A stretch of DNA of 64,000 bases from contig JARKUF010000002.1 of the NCBI GenBank assembly GCA_029974015.1, positions 1 to 64,000 on the forward strand, given 5' to 3'. The notes beneath the pieces are model-generated. The model was not told the DNA's origin and did no database searches. It saw nothing but the letters and a program-made list of their open reading frames with translations. Both the position numbers and the translations under genes were made by a program. Below are positions 15,445-23,402 of the stretch, in pieces. Position 1 is the first letter of the stretch, and the number at the start of each line of letters is the position of its first letter. The stretch comes from Spirochaetota bacterium (lineage in GTDB: Bacteria; Spirochaetota; UBA4802; JAGODF01).

Positions 15445-16980
15445 CTATATCGTCCTGATTTTCGAATACTCCACCCTGCTGCCGCCGCTTTGCAGGGCGT
15501 ACTCTAAGTTCTGACGGGCCGCCCCAAGGGGATTTTCGGTAGATCCTGCCATCTCCGTAGAGGTAAGGCCAATGCATGGATCCAGGTTAATCCGGCCCCG
15601 GTCCATTTTTACTGTAAGGCCCGAGAGGAATTTAAAGAGGTCTTCCCCTGTCCTGACGGTCCGCTCAGCATCGGCGCCGGGAAGGAGGACCTGCACCGCC
15701 CCTTCCCTCAGGCAAGCAATATCTTCCCCGCCGAGTCGGGCCATGAGTTTTTTCGAGATGCTATTTACGGCTTCTTGCACGATGTTTGCTTCCGGGTTCC
15801 TTTCACGGAAAAGGGCAATCTCCATTACGCCGAAGGGGGCGCCTCCCTTGCGGACGGCTTTGAGAAGCTCGTCGTACTTCAGGGAGAAATAAAACCCGCT
15901 GTAGAGCCCCGTGGCTGCGTCCACGACGACGTCGTGGTAAAAGATGTACTCGCTCAGGTATCGGGCCAGGCCGCCGAAAAGTTCCCTGATGTCCTTGATC
16001 TCCATTCCTTTAAACGGCACGCCTCGCAGTATATGGACCGCCCCGAGGAGGGTATTCCGGTACATGACCGGGAGGATGATTTTTGTACCATTGGAGAGAA
16101 CCATTGTGGAAGCATTTTTCAGCTCTGTGCCGATCTCGTTCTCGAGGTCGATGACGTCTAAGTCGGGCGAATCAATCTTGATAAAGCTCCTTCCTTTCAT
16201 ATCGAAAGCCTTCGACATTCGGGAGGAGGAGCGGTCCATTATATAGAGGGACACCCCGTCGGGGCCATGCCCCGCCGAGATGGCCGTGAAGAGCTCGAAA
16301 ACGTAGTTTTTAAGGCTCTCCGCCGCGGAGGCGGATATTTCTTCTTTCTTGCGCTCCAGGTCCGATATCCCCGCTTTTCCCCGGGACGCCTTCACGACGG
16401 TGCGCTCCTCCTCAGCGGCCGCCTTTCCGGAACGGGAGAGAACCAGGTGAAAGGCCGTTCCCGCGGCGATGGAAAGGAGTACAATGAGCGCGATTTCCAG
16501 GGCAAGGCGGACCAGGTTTTTTCGGGAAAGGGCAAAGGCGTAGGATATGGTCAGGGTACCTTCCCGGAGTTCCTTGAGGACGATAAAAAACTTCTTATCT
16601 CCGTAGAAACGCACCATGGGGCTGTCTTCTTTTTTTATTTTTCCGCCCTGGATTTCCTGGGTCAGGGAATAGAACAATTCGCTTTCCCTGTCCAGGGTAT
16701 ATCGAAAGAGTGGGGTACCGGTTGTATCAAAAATGGCGAGGTATTCGGGCTCTCCGAACTTGCCGTCCACGGCGGCCTTGAATTTTCGAAAATCCCGGTT
16801 TTTAAGCGGCCTCTCAGCCTCAAACTTTTCCAGGTTGAATGCCATGGTGTTCGCCTTCGAATCGAGGCCCTTCACGAATTCTTTTTCCAGGAGTCCCGGG
16901 CGTACCAGGAGGTAGGCTATGAGGAGAACCATGGCCGTGGTGAGGGCCAAAAGAACGGATTTGAAGCGTGTGTGTTTCAC
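15445..16980 (-). CDS. Membrane sensor with GAF and degenerate GGDEF domain
   Basis: A 511-residue protein with a transmembrane segment at the N-terminus (SVLLALTTAMVLLIAYLLV), a periplasmic sensing region of about 140 residues, a second segment (LALEIALIVLLSIAAGTAF), a coiled linker, a GAF-like region (about 215-340) and a C-terminal domain resembling GGDEF. In the last, the expected RYGGDEF is replaced by LREGAVQV before LLPG, so diguanylate cyclase activity is unlikely. A binding or scaffold role is inferred. Start: GTG at 16980 has AGAGG nine bases upstream, supplied by the adjoining repeat; the track's TTG at 16989 has no spacing. Confidence 0.65.
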   Translation of the reverse strand: MKHTRFKSVLLALTTAMVLLIAYLLVRPGLLEKEFVKGLDSKANTMAFNLEKFEAERPLKNRDFRKFKAAVDGKFGEPEYLAIFDTTGTPLFRYTLDRESELFYSLTQEIQGGKIKKEDSPMVRFYGDKKFFIVLKELREGTLTISYAFALSRKNLVRLALEIALIVLLSIAAGTAFHLVLSRSGKAAAEEERTVVKASRGKAGISDLERKKEEISASAAESLKNYVFELFTAISAGHGPDGVSLYIMDRSSSRMSKAFDMKGRSFIKIDSPDLDVIDLENEIGTELKNASTMVLSNGTKIILPVMYRNTLLGAVHILRGVPFKGMEIKDIRELFGGLARYLSEYIFYHDVVVDAATGLYSGFYFSLKYDELLKAVRKGGAPFGVMEIALFRERNPEANIVQEAVNSISKKLMARLGGEDIACLREGAVQVLLPGADAERTVRTGEDLFKFLSGLTVKMDRGRINLDPCIGLTSTEMAGSTENPLGAARQNLEYALQSGGSRVEYSKIRTI

Positions 16981-16984
16981 TGAT

Positions 16985-17104
16985 GGCAACCTCTAAAAAT
17001 CAGGTTTTCCCGCCCGCCGCAGGCGGGCGGGAAAACCTGAGTGCTGAGTCTGTTTGTAGTTGTAATTTATGGGGACCTGACAATTTGATTTTAAAAGGAC
17101 CCCC
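16985..17104. repeat. Dispersed composite repeat, full copy E
   Basis: The best complete copy. It has the edge GGCAACCTCTAAAAATCAGG, hairpin 1 GTTTTCCCGCCCGCC-GCA-GGCGGGCGGGAAAAC, flank CTGAGTGCTGAG, linker GTAGTTGTAATTTAT, then hairpin 2 GGGGACCT...AGGACCCC with an AATTTGATTTT centre. It lies between two same-strand signalling genes. The reverse complement of its edge supplies AGAGG upstream of the gene ending at 15445. Confidence 0.85.
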
Positions 17105-17221
17105 GATGTCCGTTTCCCGTGTTTGAAAATGCCCGCTTTCTTTTACTATCGGCCGACGAAGCCGTTTTTCCAAACGATAATATGCGCAATACTCCGCTTC
17201 AGGGACAGGGGTTTTGGGCGG

Positions 17222-19477
17222 TCAGGGCCGGCTTTTCAGGGCCTGCGCCAGGGCGCAGCTCAACTCGGTGATGTCGTAAGGTTTTAAAATCATTCCCCGG
17301 AAACCGTAGCGCCGGTAGTCCGACATGATCGGATTGTTGGAGTAGCCGCTCGAAACAAGGACCAGGGCCCCGTGGTCAAGCTCCAGGAGCTTTTCCACGC
17401 ATTCGCGCCCTCCCATGCCGTTTCGGATTGTGAGGTCCAGTATCACCGCGTCGAAGGGGTCGGCGCCCATCGCTTCCCTGTACAGCTTGAGGGCTTCCTC
17501 CCCGTCCCTCGCTGTTTTTACGGTATACCCTATCCGCTGGAGCATCTCCCTGCAAACATCCAGGATGGGGGGTTCATCGTCCATTACTAATATTTTGCCT
17601 TTTCCCGGAACGATGGCCCTCACCATGGGAGGAGGCACGGCGGCGCTTTTCGAAGAGGCGGGAAGATATATTTTGATAGTGGTCCCTTTTCCCTCCTGGG
17701 AAACGACGTGGAGGTCCCCTTTGTGGCGCTTTATAATGGAGTACGATGTGGCCAGCCCAAGCCCCATGCCGTTTTCTTTAAGGCTGAAGTAGGGCTCGAA
17801 AATCCTTGACATGTGCTCCCTGGGAATGCCCGTTCCCCGGTCGGCTACTGTGATGAGTATATAATTGCCCGGGGAAAGTCCCTTGTACTCCTTCTGGGAT
17901 GACGGCCCGTCTTTGATGGTGATATTCTTTGCGTCTATTGCGATGGCGCCGCCTTCCTGCATGGCCTGCTTGGCATTGAGAATGATGTTGTTTATCACCT
18001 GGCTGAGCTGGCCCTCGTCAGCCTCCAGGGGTAAGAGGTCTGGGTCGATGGAAAAGCGGCAGGTGATCTGGGAGCCGCTCAGGGCCAGGTTCGCGGTGTC
18101 GCCAAGGAGGGGCCCTATCTGAATGGTTTTTTTCACCGGTGCGCCTCCCCGGGAGAAGGTGAGGAGCTGCCTTGTCAGGTCCCGGGCCCTTTCCACCGAT
18201 TTTTCAGCTTCCAGGAGTTTGGCCTCGAGTTTTGCGTTTTCCGGTGCGTAAAATTTCGCCAGGGATATGTTGCCGAGAATTGCCGAGAGAATGTTGTTGA
18301 AATCGTGGGCAATGCCCCCTGCCAAAAGTCCGATCGATTCAAGTTTCTGGGCCCTGGCGAGTTCGCCTTCCGTCTTTTTCTTCTCTGTGATGTTGCGCAC
18401 TATGCCGATTACCTGGCCGCCGGGAATCGGGGTGTACCGTGATTCGAAATGCTCTTCATGCCCTCCAAGTTCCAGGGAATATTCCCTGGTAACGTTCTGG
18501 CTCCCGCCGAGCACGAGGGCGATACTTTCGATGGTGAGATCGGCCAGGAAGGGTGGGGTCACGTCCCGGATGTTTTTCCCTAAAATGCTGTCCCTCGGCA
18601 TGAGCAAGTCGCTTTCCTGGCCGGCAAGGGCATCAAGTATTATGCCGTTTTTGTCAAAACGGAAGAAGAGGTCTGGAATAGCCCGGAATATCGCCTGGAG
18701 TTCCGAGGCCCGGCTCCTCAACTCCTCATCGATTTTCTTGTATTCAGTTATGTCGAATGCGCTTCCCAGGACCGCGGGGCGTCCGTTCAGCTCGACTAAG
18801 GCCGCCCCGACGTCGGCCCAGCTTGTTTCGCCGTTTTTTTTTGTCACCTTGAACTGCATGCGTGAAGGGACGGAACGTCCCTGGAGGCGGTCGAAGCCCT
18901 GATGCATGATTTCATCGCGTTCATCGGGATGGATGAGTTCCCAGAACCGCATACGGTATAATTCTTCCTTTGAAAAGCCAGTAAGATTTTCCGTAGCGCT
19001 GTTGACATATTTGAAGGCTTCGTCCTGCCAGATAAAGATGGCGCTGGGCGAGCTTTCGGCCAGCGCCTGAAAGCGCGCCTCGTTTTCCCTGAGAATTGCC
19101 AGTATCCGGAGGCGTTCCGATACGTCCCTGGCGCTGACAATGATACCTTCGACCGCGGGATTTTCCAACTGGTTAATTCCTGCCCACTCCATGGAAATCC
19201 AGGCGCCATCGGACCGGAGGCAACGGAATTCTCCGGTCCGGTGCTCCCCGGGAAAAGTGCCTATCTTTTCGAGGAAGTCCTGCGCTGATTTCCGATCGTC
19301 GGGGTGTACAAGTTCGAGGAGGTTTTGGACCGGGACCTGGTCCCCGGCATACCCGAGGGCGGTTAAGCCTGATGGGCTCGCGAAGAGGCAGGCGCCGTCC
19401 GGTTTTACGACGGCCATGAGGTCCGGCGAATGGTCAACCATGGCGCGGAAGAACTCTTTTCCGCCATGCTCTGTCAT
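17222..19477 (-). CDS. PAS-containing hybrid sensor histidine kinase
   Basis: A 751-residue soluble kinase without transmembrane segments. Three PAS domains come first (about 5-125, 130-245, 255-365), then the histidine phosphorylation site LAGGIAHDFNN (about 385-395), an ATPase domain with NNIILNAKQAM (N box) and GTGIPREHMSRIFEPYFS and GMGLGLATSYSI (G boxes), and a C-terminal receiver (KILVMDDEPPI, VILDLTIRNGMGG, LKPYD). Such kinases autophosphorylate and pass phosphate to their own receiver. No separate output gene is adjacent. GGGAG precedes the start. It is closely similar in its catalytic half to the kinase at 60022. Confidence 0.9.
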   Translation of the reverse strand: MTEHGGKEFFRAMVDHSPDLMAVVKPDGACLFASPSGLTALGYAGDQVPVQNLLELVHPDDRKSAQDFLEKIGTFPGEHRTGEFRCLRSDGAWISMEWAGINQLENPAVEGIIVSARDVSERLRILAILRENEARFQALAESSPSAIFIWQDEAFKYVNSATENLTGFSKEELYRMRFWELIHPDERDEIMHQGFDRLQGRSVPSRMQFKVTKKNGETSWADVGAALVELNGRPAVLGSAFDITEYKKIDEELRSRASELQAIFRAIPDLFFRFDKNGIILDALAGQESDLLMPRDSILGKNIRDVTPPFLADLTIESIALVLGGSQNVTREYSLELGGHEEHFESRYTPIPGGQVIGIVRNITEKKKTEGELARAQKLESIGLLAGGIAHDFNNILSAILGNISLAKFYAPENAKLEAKLLEAEKSVERARDLTRQLLTFSRGGAPVKKTIQIGPLLGDTANLALSGSQITCRFSIDPDLLPLEADEGQLSQVINNIILNAKQAMQEGGAIAIDAKNITIKDGPSSQKEYKGLSPGNYILITVADRGTGIPREHMSRIFEPYFSLKENGMGLGLATSYSIIKRHKGDLHVVSQEGKGTTIKIYLPASSKSAAVPPPMVRAIVPGKGKILVMDDEPPILDVCREMLQRIGYTVKTARDGEEALKLYREAMGADPFDAVILDLTIRNGMGGRECVEKLLELDHGALVLVSSGYSNNPIMSDYRRYGFRGMILKPYDITELSCALAQALKSRP

Positions 19478-19507
19478 GACGCATCTCCCGGAAGGGTTTT
19501 CCTCAAA

Positions 19508-19543
19508 GTATTGATCATGGTATTGATCATGGTATTGAGCATT
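19508..19543. repeat. 12-bp tandem repeat, three units
   Basis: GTATTGATCATG occurs twice in tandem and a third, diverged unit (GTATTGAGCATT) follows. It lies just upstream of the start of the divergent kinase gene. Confidence 0.7.
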
Positions 19544-19655
19544 GGCCCGCGGTTACAGCGGGGACGGCACTTTGGATTATTCGTATTGTACGTACCGTTT
19601 GGCCAAATTTGCAAGAAGAAAAAAATCAAAAACCCTGCCTTGCGAGCTATCTTAT

Positions 19656-19692
19656 TGGTTTTCCCGCCCGCCTTCGGCGGGCGGGAAAACCA
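19656..19692. repeat. Dispersed hairpin repeat, copy F
   Basis: TGGTTTTCCCGCCCGCC-TTC-GGCGGGCGGGAAAACCA is a perfect 17-bp stem. The flanks differ from the consensus edge, so only hairpin 1 is clear. It lies between the hybrid kinase and flgB. Confidence 0.85.
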
Positions 19693-19807
19693 TATTTTTG
19701 AGCTTGCTTAAAGTTTTTTTTGGGGGGGGGCCCTTATGTCGCCAAAAAGTGCTAATGTAATAATTTGTTTTTCCGATTGATATAACAGGAAAAGGAAGAG
19801 GAATGCC

Positions 19808-20236
19808 ATGTTTGAAAACAGCGGAATGATGAGGGTAAACTACCTGCTGGAAAGGGGGCTCGACGTGGAGTCCATGCGCAGGCGGGTCATTGCCAATAAT
19901 ATCGCGAATGTTGACGTCCCCCATTTCAAAAGGAGCGAAGTGAATTTTGAAAGCGAACTTCGCCGGGTAATCGATTTCAACCAGGGACAGGACGGCAGAT
20001 ATCCCGGCGTGGTTACGGACCCGAGGCATATCCCCTTCTATGTGGAAAGGGACATCAGGTCGGTTACGCCCAGGGTTAATCTGGACTACAATACCACCAT
20101 GCGAAACGACGGGAACAATGTGGACATAGAGAAGGAAATCGTCGATACGGCGAAAAACCAGATGCGGTACAACGCCATGGTGACGGGGCTTAGCAACAAT
20201 TTCAGGATGCTCAAAATCGCCATGAGGCAGATATAA
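19808..20236 (+). CDS. flgB: Flagellar basal-body rod protein FlgB
   Basis: A proximal rod component of the flagellar basal body, 142 residues. The rod-family signature near the N-terminus is RRRVIANNIANVDVPHFKR, and the C-terminus has the coiled heptad pattern MVTGLSNNFRMLKIAMRQI expected for rod packing. GGAAGAGGAATGCC precedes the ATG. First gene of the flgB-flgC-fliE-fliFGHIJ cluster; flgC follows after 12 bases. In spirochaetes the assembled flagellum lies in the periplasm. Confidence 0.95.
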   Translation: MFENSGMMRVNYLLERGLDVESMRRRVIANNIANVDVPHFKRSEVNFESELRRVIDFNQGQDGRYPGVVTDPRHIPFYVERDIRSVTPRVNLDYNTTMRNDGNNVDIEKEIVDTAKNQMRYNAMVTGLSNNFRMLKIAMRQI

Positions 20237-20248
20237 GGGGTGGCGTAG

Positions 20249-20713
20249 ATGGGAATGTTCGACGGGTTTAACATAGCGGCCTCGGGCCTTACGGCCCAGC
20301 GGCTCCGCATGGACGTGATTAGCAATAATATCGCCAACGCAACTACCACCAGGACCCCCGAGGGGGGGGCGTATCGCAGGCGGAGGATCATCTTCGCCCC
20401 GGTGAACGTGCGTCCGAACTACAAGTCGCCCCTGGTGCCCGAGCGCATAGAGTCGGGCCTCGGAAGGGGGGTGAGGGTGATAAAAATCGAAAACGACGAA
20501 TCGCCCTTCCGTCTGGTGTACGATCCTTCACATCCCGATGCCATCCAGATAGGGCCGAAACAGGGGTATGTTGAGATGCCAAATGTCAATGTGGTGACGG
20601 AGATGACGGACCTTATATCGGCGTCGCGCTCCTATGAAGCGAACATAACCATGATTAACAGTGAAAGGACCATGTTCAACCGGGCCCTGGAGCTTGGCAG
20701 GATTTCGGGATAA
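20249..20713 (+). CDS. flgC: Flagellar basal-body rod protein FlgC
   Basis: Rod component of 154 residues. The N-terminal signature GLTAQRLRMDVISNNIANATTT and the C-terminal rod helix (SRSYEANITMINSERTMFNRAL) are clear. It is transcribed with flgB. Between it and fliE there are a small possible ORF and a repeat copy, an unusual interruption in this normally tight order. Confidence 0.95.
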   Translation: MGMFDGFNIAASGLTAQRLRMDVISNNIANATTTRTPEGGAYRRRRIIFAPVNVRPNYKSPLVPERIESGLGRGVRVIKIENDESPFRLVYDPSHPDAIQIGPKQGYVEMPNVNVVTEMTDLISASRSYEANITMINSERTMFNRALELGRISG

Positions 20714-20740
20714 TGGATAATGGATAATGGGAGGATGTAT

Positions 20741-20884
20741 ATGAACAGGGAAGTGATAGGAAAGCTTGAAACTCATGTTTCCCATGACCTTTCATTCAGG
20801 GGGGTTTTGAGGAAGGAATACGCAGTGAAGGATTATACTGTCTTCTGTCCTCATTCGGCGGTCATGGAACAGCGGAACCATTAA
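20741..20884 (+). CDS. Small ORF of 47 codons between flgC and fliE
   Basis: An ATG preceded by GGGAGGATGTAT opens a frame of 47 codons ending just before the repeat copy, with residues such as SHDLSFRGVLRKEYAVKDY. It is not in the supplied track. The strong ribosome site is the main argument. I recognise no family, and it could be a chance frame or the remains of a larger gene. Confidence 0.3.
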   Translation: MNREVIGKLETHVSHDLSFRGVLRKEYAVKDYTVFCPHSAVMEQRNH

Positions 20885-20885
20885 A

Positions 20886-20945
20886 GGCAATCTCTAAGAA
20901 TTAGGTTTTCCCGCCCGCCGAAGGGGGTCTGGAAAACCCCGGTTA
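20886..20945. repeat. Dispersed hairpin repeat, damaged copy G
   Basis: The left edge GGCAATCTCTAAGAATTAGG and the left arm GTTTTCCCGCCCGCC are intact, but the right arm is altered to GGGGGTCTGGAAAAC. The element lies inside the flagellar operon, so a weakened hairpin would reduce any termination effect there. Confidence 0.7.
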
Positions 20946-20975
20946 AATGTATCCATATAGAAAAGGAGTGTGAGC

Positions 20976-21299
20976 ATGATGAACGTGAGGATGGCCGAAG
21001 GACATATAGTACAATTGAGGACCAGCAATCCGCTTCATTACGATGACCGGCGTTCCGCTGCGCCCACGGATGACGCCGCAGGCACTTTCGCTGAAGCTCT
21101 TACCAGGGCCATCGGCACGGTCAACGATCTCCAGGTGGAATCCGAAAACCTCTCCCGGAGGATGATCACGGAGCCCGAATCGGTGAACATCCATACGGTG
21201 ATGATCGCGGCGCAAAAAGCGGAGGTGGCCCTGAGCTTCACCAGGTCCATCCGGGATGAAATGGTAAGGACGGTTCGGGAGCTGATGAACCTTAGATAA
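20976..21299 (+). CDS. fliE: Flagellar hook-basal body complex protein FliE
   Basis: FliE links the MS ring to the rod. The 107-residue product ends in the typical pattern SVNIHTVMIAAQKAEVALSF...RDEMVRTVRELMNLR. ATG at 20976 follows AAAGGAG at seven bases; the track's GTG at 20970 overlaps that site. It is followed by a strong hairpin before fliF. Confidence 0.93.
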   Translation: MMNVRMAEGHIVQLRTSNPLHYDDRRSAAPTDDAAGTFAEALTRAIGTVNDLQVESENLSRRMITEPESVNIHTVMIAAQKAEVALSFTRSIRDEMVRTVRELMNLR

Positions 21300-21310
21300 G
21301 GGTAAAGGCG

Positions 21311-21337
21311 GGAAAGGCGGCCGTGGGCCGCCTTTCC
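21311..21337 (+). terminator. Strong hairpin between fliE and fliF
   Basis: GGAAAGGCGGCC-GTG-GGCCGCCTTTCC is a perfect 12-bp stem followed by TGTTTG. In mid-operon it could attenuate transcription or define a 3' end, leaving fliF to a second promoter in the AT-rich stretch at about 21410-21500. No strong consensus promoter is visible there. Confidence 0.55.
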
Positions 21338-21590
21338 TGTTTGCGGGAAGCAGAGCGGACAAGGAAAAGAGCAGGCTTGCCGGGGGCCGTAGCAGGGTTG
21401 ATGAATACATTTTTTTTACCATTTTTCGATATTAGACTGATTTTTTTGTTTACATTTTTTTTATTTATATGCAGAATGTATTATGTCTCTTTATATCGGT
21501 TGCCGGAGAATCTCCCGCCGTATCGGGGCGGTCCAATCCGGCATGCTCGTTATTCGCTCCTGACGGCGCAATGGGGGAGGGGGGTGTCGG

Positions 21591-23288
21591 ATGGATTTTT
21601 TACGAAACCTGCTTAATCAACTGAAAGAACTCTTCGGGAAGCTCGATACCACGAAGAAAATCATCATCGGCGTCGTCCTGGGCGTTGTCGTGGTGTCATT
21701 CATCGTGCTGTTTTCCGTTTCAAGCGAACAGCAGCGGGTGATGCTTTTTTCAGAGCTCGATTCGGCGGAATTTGGGCAGGTAACGAAGAAACTCGACGAA
21801 ATGGGGTATCGCTATTCGACAGGCGGCACCACGTCGATCTATGTGAATTCCGCGGAAAAAGATATTATCATGACGAAGCTTGCCCAGGAGAGCATGATTC
21901 CCAAGGGCATACCCGGGTGGAAACTTTTTGACATATCAAAATGGACGGAAACGGACAGGGAGCTCGATGTAAAATACATGCGGGCCCTTCGCGGCGAAAT
22001 CAAGCGGCATATCGAATCGTTGACCAATATAGAAAGGGCCAATGTGGAAATCGCCATCACGAAGGACGATCTGTATGTGGAAAAGGACGATGGGTACACC
22101 GCCGCGGTATCTGTTTACCTCGCGCCGGGATATGACAAGCTGTCCAAGAAGGAAGTGAAAGGGATACAGTATCTGGTGTCCCGGGCCGTGGGTAACAAGC
22201 TGAAGCCGGAGAATGTCACCATCACCGATGAGTTCGGGAAAATCATCTCCGACTTTGAGGACGACTTCGACGCCGCCAAGGCGGAATTCACCCTTTTGCA
22301 ATATCGCCAGCGCATCGAGGAAAAAGTGCGCGCCAATTTGATGTCTGACATCAGAAAGGGGCTTGAAAAAGTCTTTTCTCCGGACCGCATACAGATTGTG
22401 CGCCTGAACATGGCGTTTAACTGGGACAAGGTGACCGAAGACCGGGAAGAGTACTCCCCCGTGGAGATGGAAAAGGACAATCCGGCGACCCCCTATTCGG
22501 AGCGCAAGGTGAAGGACTCCCTCACGGTTTCGGAGAAGACCACCCGGGAGGAGTTTCAGGGCCACGGGTGGAACCCGGAAGGGCCCGCCGGGACCGAGGG
22601 TAATAAGCCTCCGGGGTATAAGGCCAGCGACGACCAGTTTGCAAAATATAAAAAATCGGAAAAAATCCGCAATCAGGCCGTCAATAAAAGCGTTAAGAAA
22701 ATCCTGCGTGAGCCCTACAATATCACCGGAGTGTCCGTGGCCATCGCGGTTGACGGGCGGCAGGACCTTCCTCGTAATCCCGAAGGGGCCTACGATCTTG
22801 ATCCGACGAAACGCCCGGTCCAGATTGCCCTAACCAAGGAGGAGCTCAAGCAGGCGGAAAACATCGTCAAGAAGGCCATAAACTACAACGAGGCCCGGGG
22901 CGACCAGGTGGCGGTTGAAAACATCATGTTTGACCGCGAGACCGAATGGCGCGCACTGCGGGACGAGTACGCCAGGAAGGAACAGCTTAAACGAATGCTC
23001 CTTGCGGCCCTTATCGGCGTTTTTGCGCTCTTTCTCGGGGTGATTCTCTACAGGGCCGTCAGCAAGGAGCTGGCGCGGCGCCGGCGGTTGCGGGAAGAGG
23101 AGCTGGCCCGGGAACAGCAGCGCATGCGCGAGGCGGCCCTGCGGGCCGCCGAGGAAGAGGGCGTGGAGGTGGAGCTCTCCCTGGAGGAAAAGGCGAGGCT
23201 GGAGCTTCAGGAAAACGCCATCAACCTCGCCAGGGAGCGCCCGGACGATGTGGCGGCCCTGCTGCGGACATGGCTGGCCGAGGAATAA
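21591..23288 (+). CDS. fliF: Flagellar MS-ring protein FliF
   Basis: The inner-membrane ring protein on which the flagellum is built, 565 residues. It has an N-terminal membrane segment (IIIGVVLGVVVVSFIVLF), YscJ/FliF-type periplasmic domains (about 50-440), a second membrane segment (LLAALIGVFALFLGVILY, about 460-480) and a charged cytoplasmic tail that binds FliG. A GGGAGGGGGG site precedes the ATG. The 290-base gap to fliE contains a hairpin. Confidence 0.95.
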   Translation: MDFLRNLLNQLKELFGKLDTTKKIIIGVVLGVVVVSFIVLFSVSSEQQRVMLFSELDSAEFGQVTKKLDEMGYRYSTGGTTSIYVNSAEKDIIMTKLAQESMIPKGIPGWKLFDISKWTETDRELDVKYMRALRGEIKRHIESLTNIERANVEIAITKDDLYVEKDDGYTAAVSVYLAPGYDKLSKKEVKGIQYLVSRAVGNKLKPENVTITDEFGKIISDFEDDFDAAKAEFTLLQYRQRIEEKVRANLMSDIRKGLEKVFSPDRIQIVRLNMAFNWDKVTEDREEYSPVEMEKDNPATPYSERKVKDSLTVSEKTTREEFQGHGWNPEGPAGTEGNKPPGYKASDDQFAKYKKSEKIRNQAVNKSVKKILREPYNITGVSVAIAVDGRQDLPRNPEGAYDLDPTKRPVQIALTKEELKQAENIVKKAINYNEARGDQVAVENIMFDRETEWRALRDEYARKEQLKRMLLAALIGVFALFLGVILYRAVSKELARRRRLREEELAREQQRMREAALRAAEEEGVEVELSLEEKARLELQENAINLARERPDDVAALLRTWLAEE

Positions 23289-23402
23289 GAATTCGGAGTG
23301 TTTCCGGAATGTGTGGATATTATTTGACGTTTTTACGCCAATGCGTACTATAGCAGGGTGAGGGCCCCGGGCGCTTTTTATTACGGTATCGAGGTAGCGT
23401 AC

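Larger units (their letters stand above)
19478..19807. other. Gene-free region upstream of the flagellar operon
   Basis: This 330-base stretch holds a 12-bp tandem repeat (three units from 19508), a dispersed hairpin copy (19656-19692) and a T8-G9-C3 homopolymer block (19714-19733). A TATAAC at 19781 could be a weak -10 element but would leave a very short leader. No gene is supported. Confidence 0.6.

Noticed and set aside
15445-16980. Active diguanylate cyclase
   Set aside because: The GGDEF motif is replaced by REGAV, so catalysis is not supported.
16987-16989. TTG start for the GAF/degenerate-GGDEF gene
   Set aside because: It lies within the repeat edge with no room for a ribosome site; GTG at 16980 has AGAGG at nine bases.
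19781-19786. TATAAC as the flgB promoter -10 box
   Set aside because: It would leave a very short leader and lacks a -35 partner; no flagellar sigma-28 consensus was seen either.
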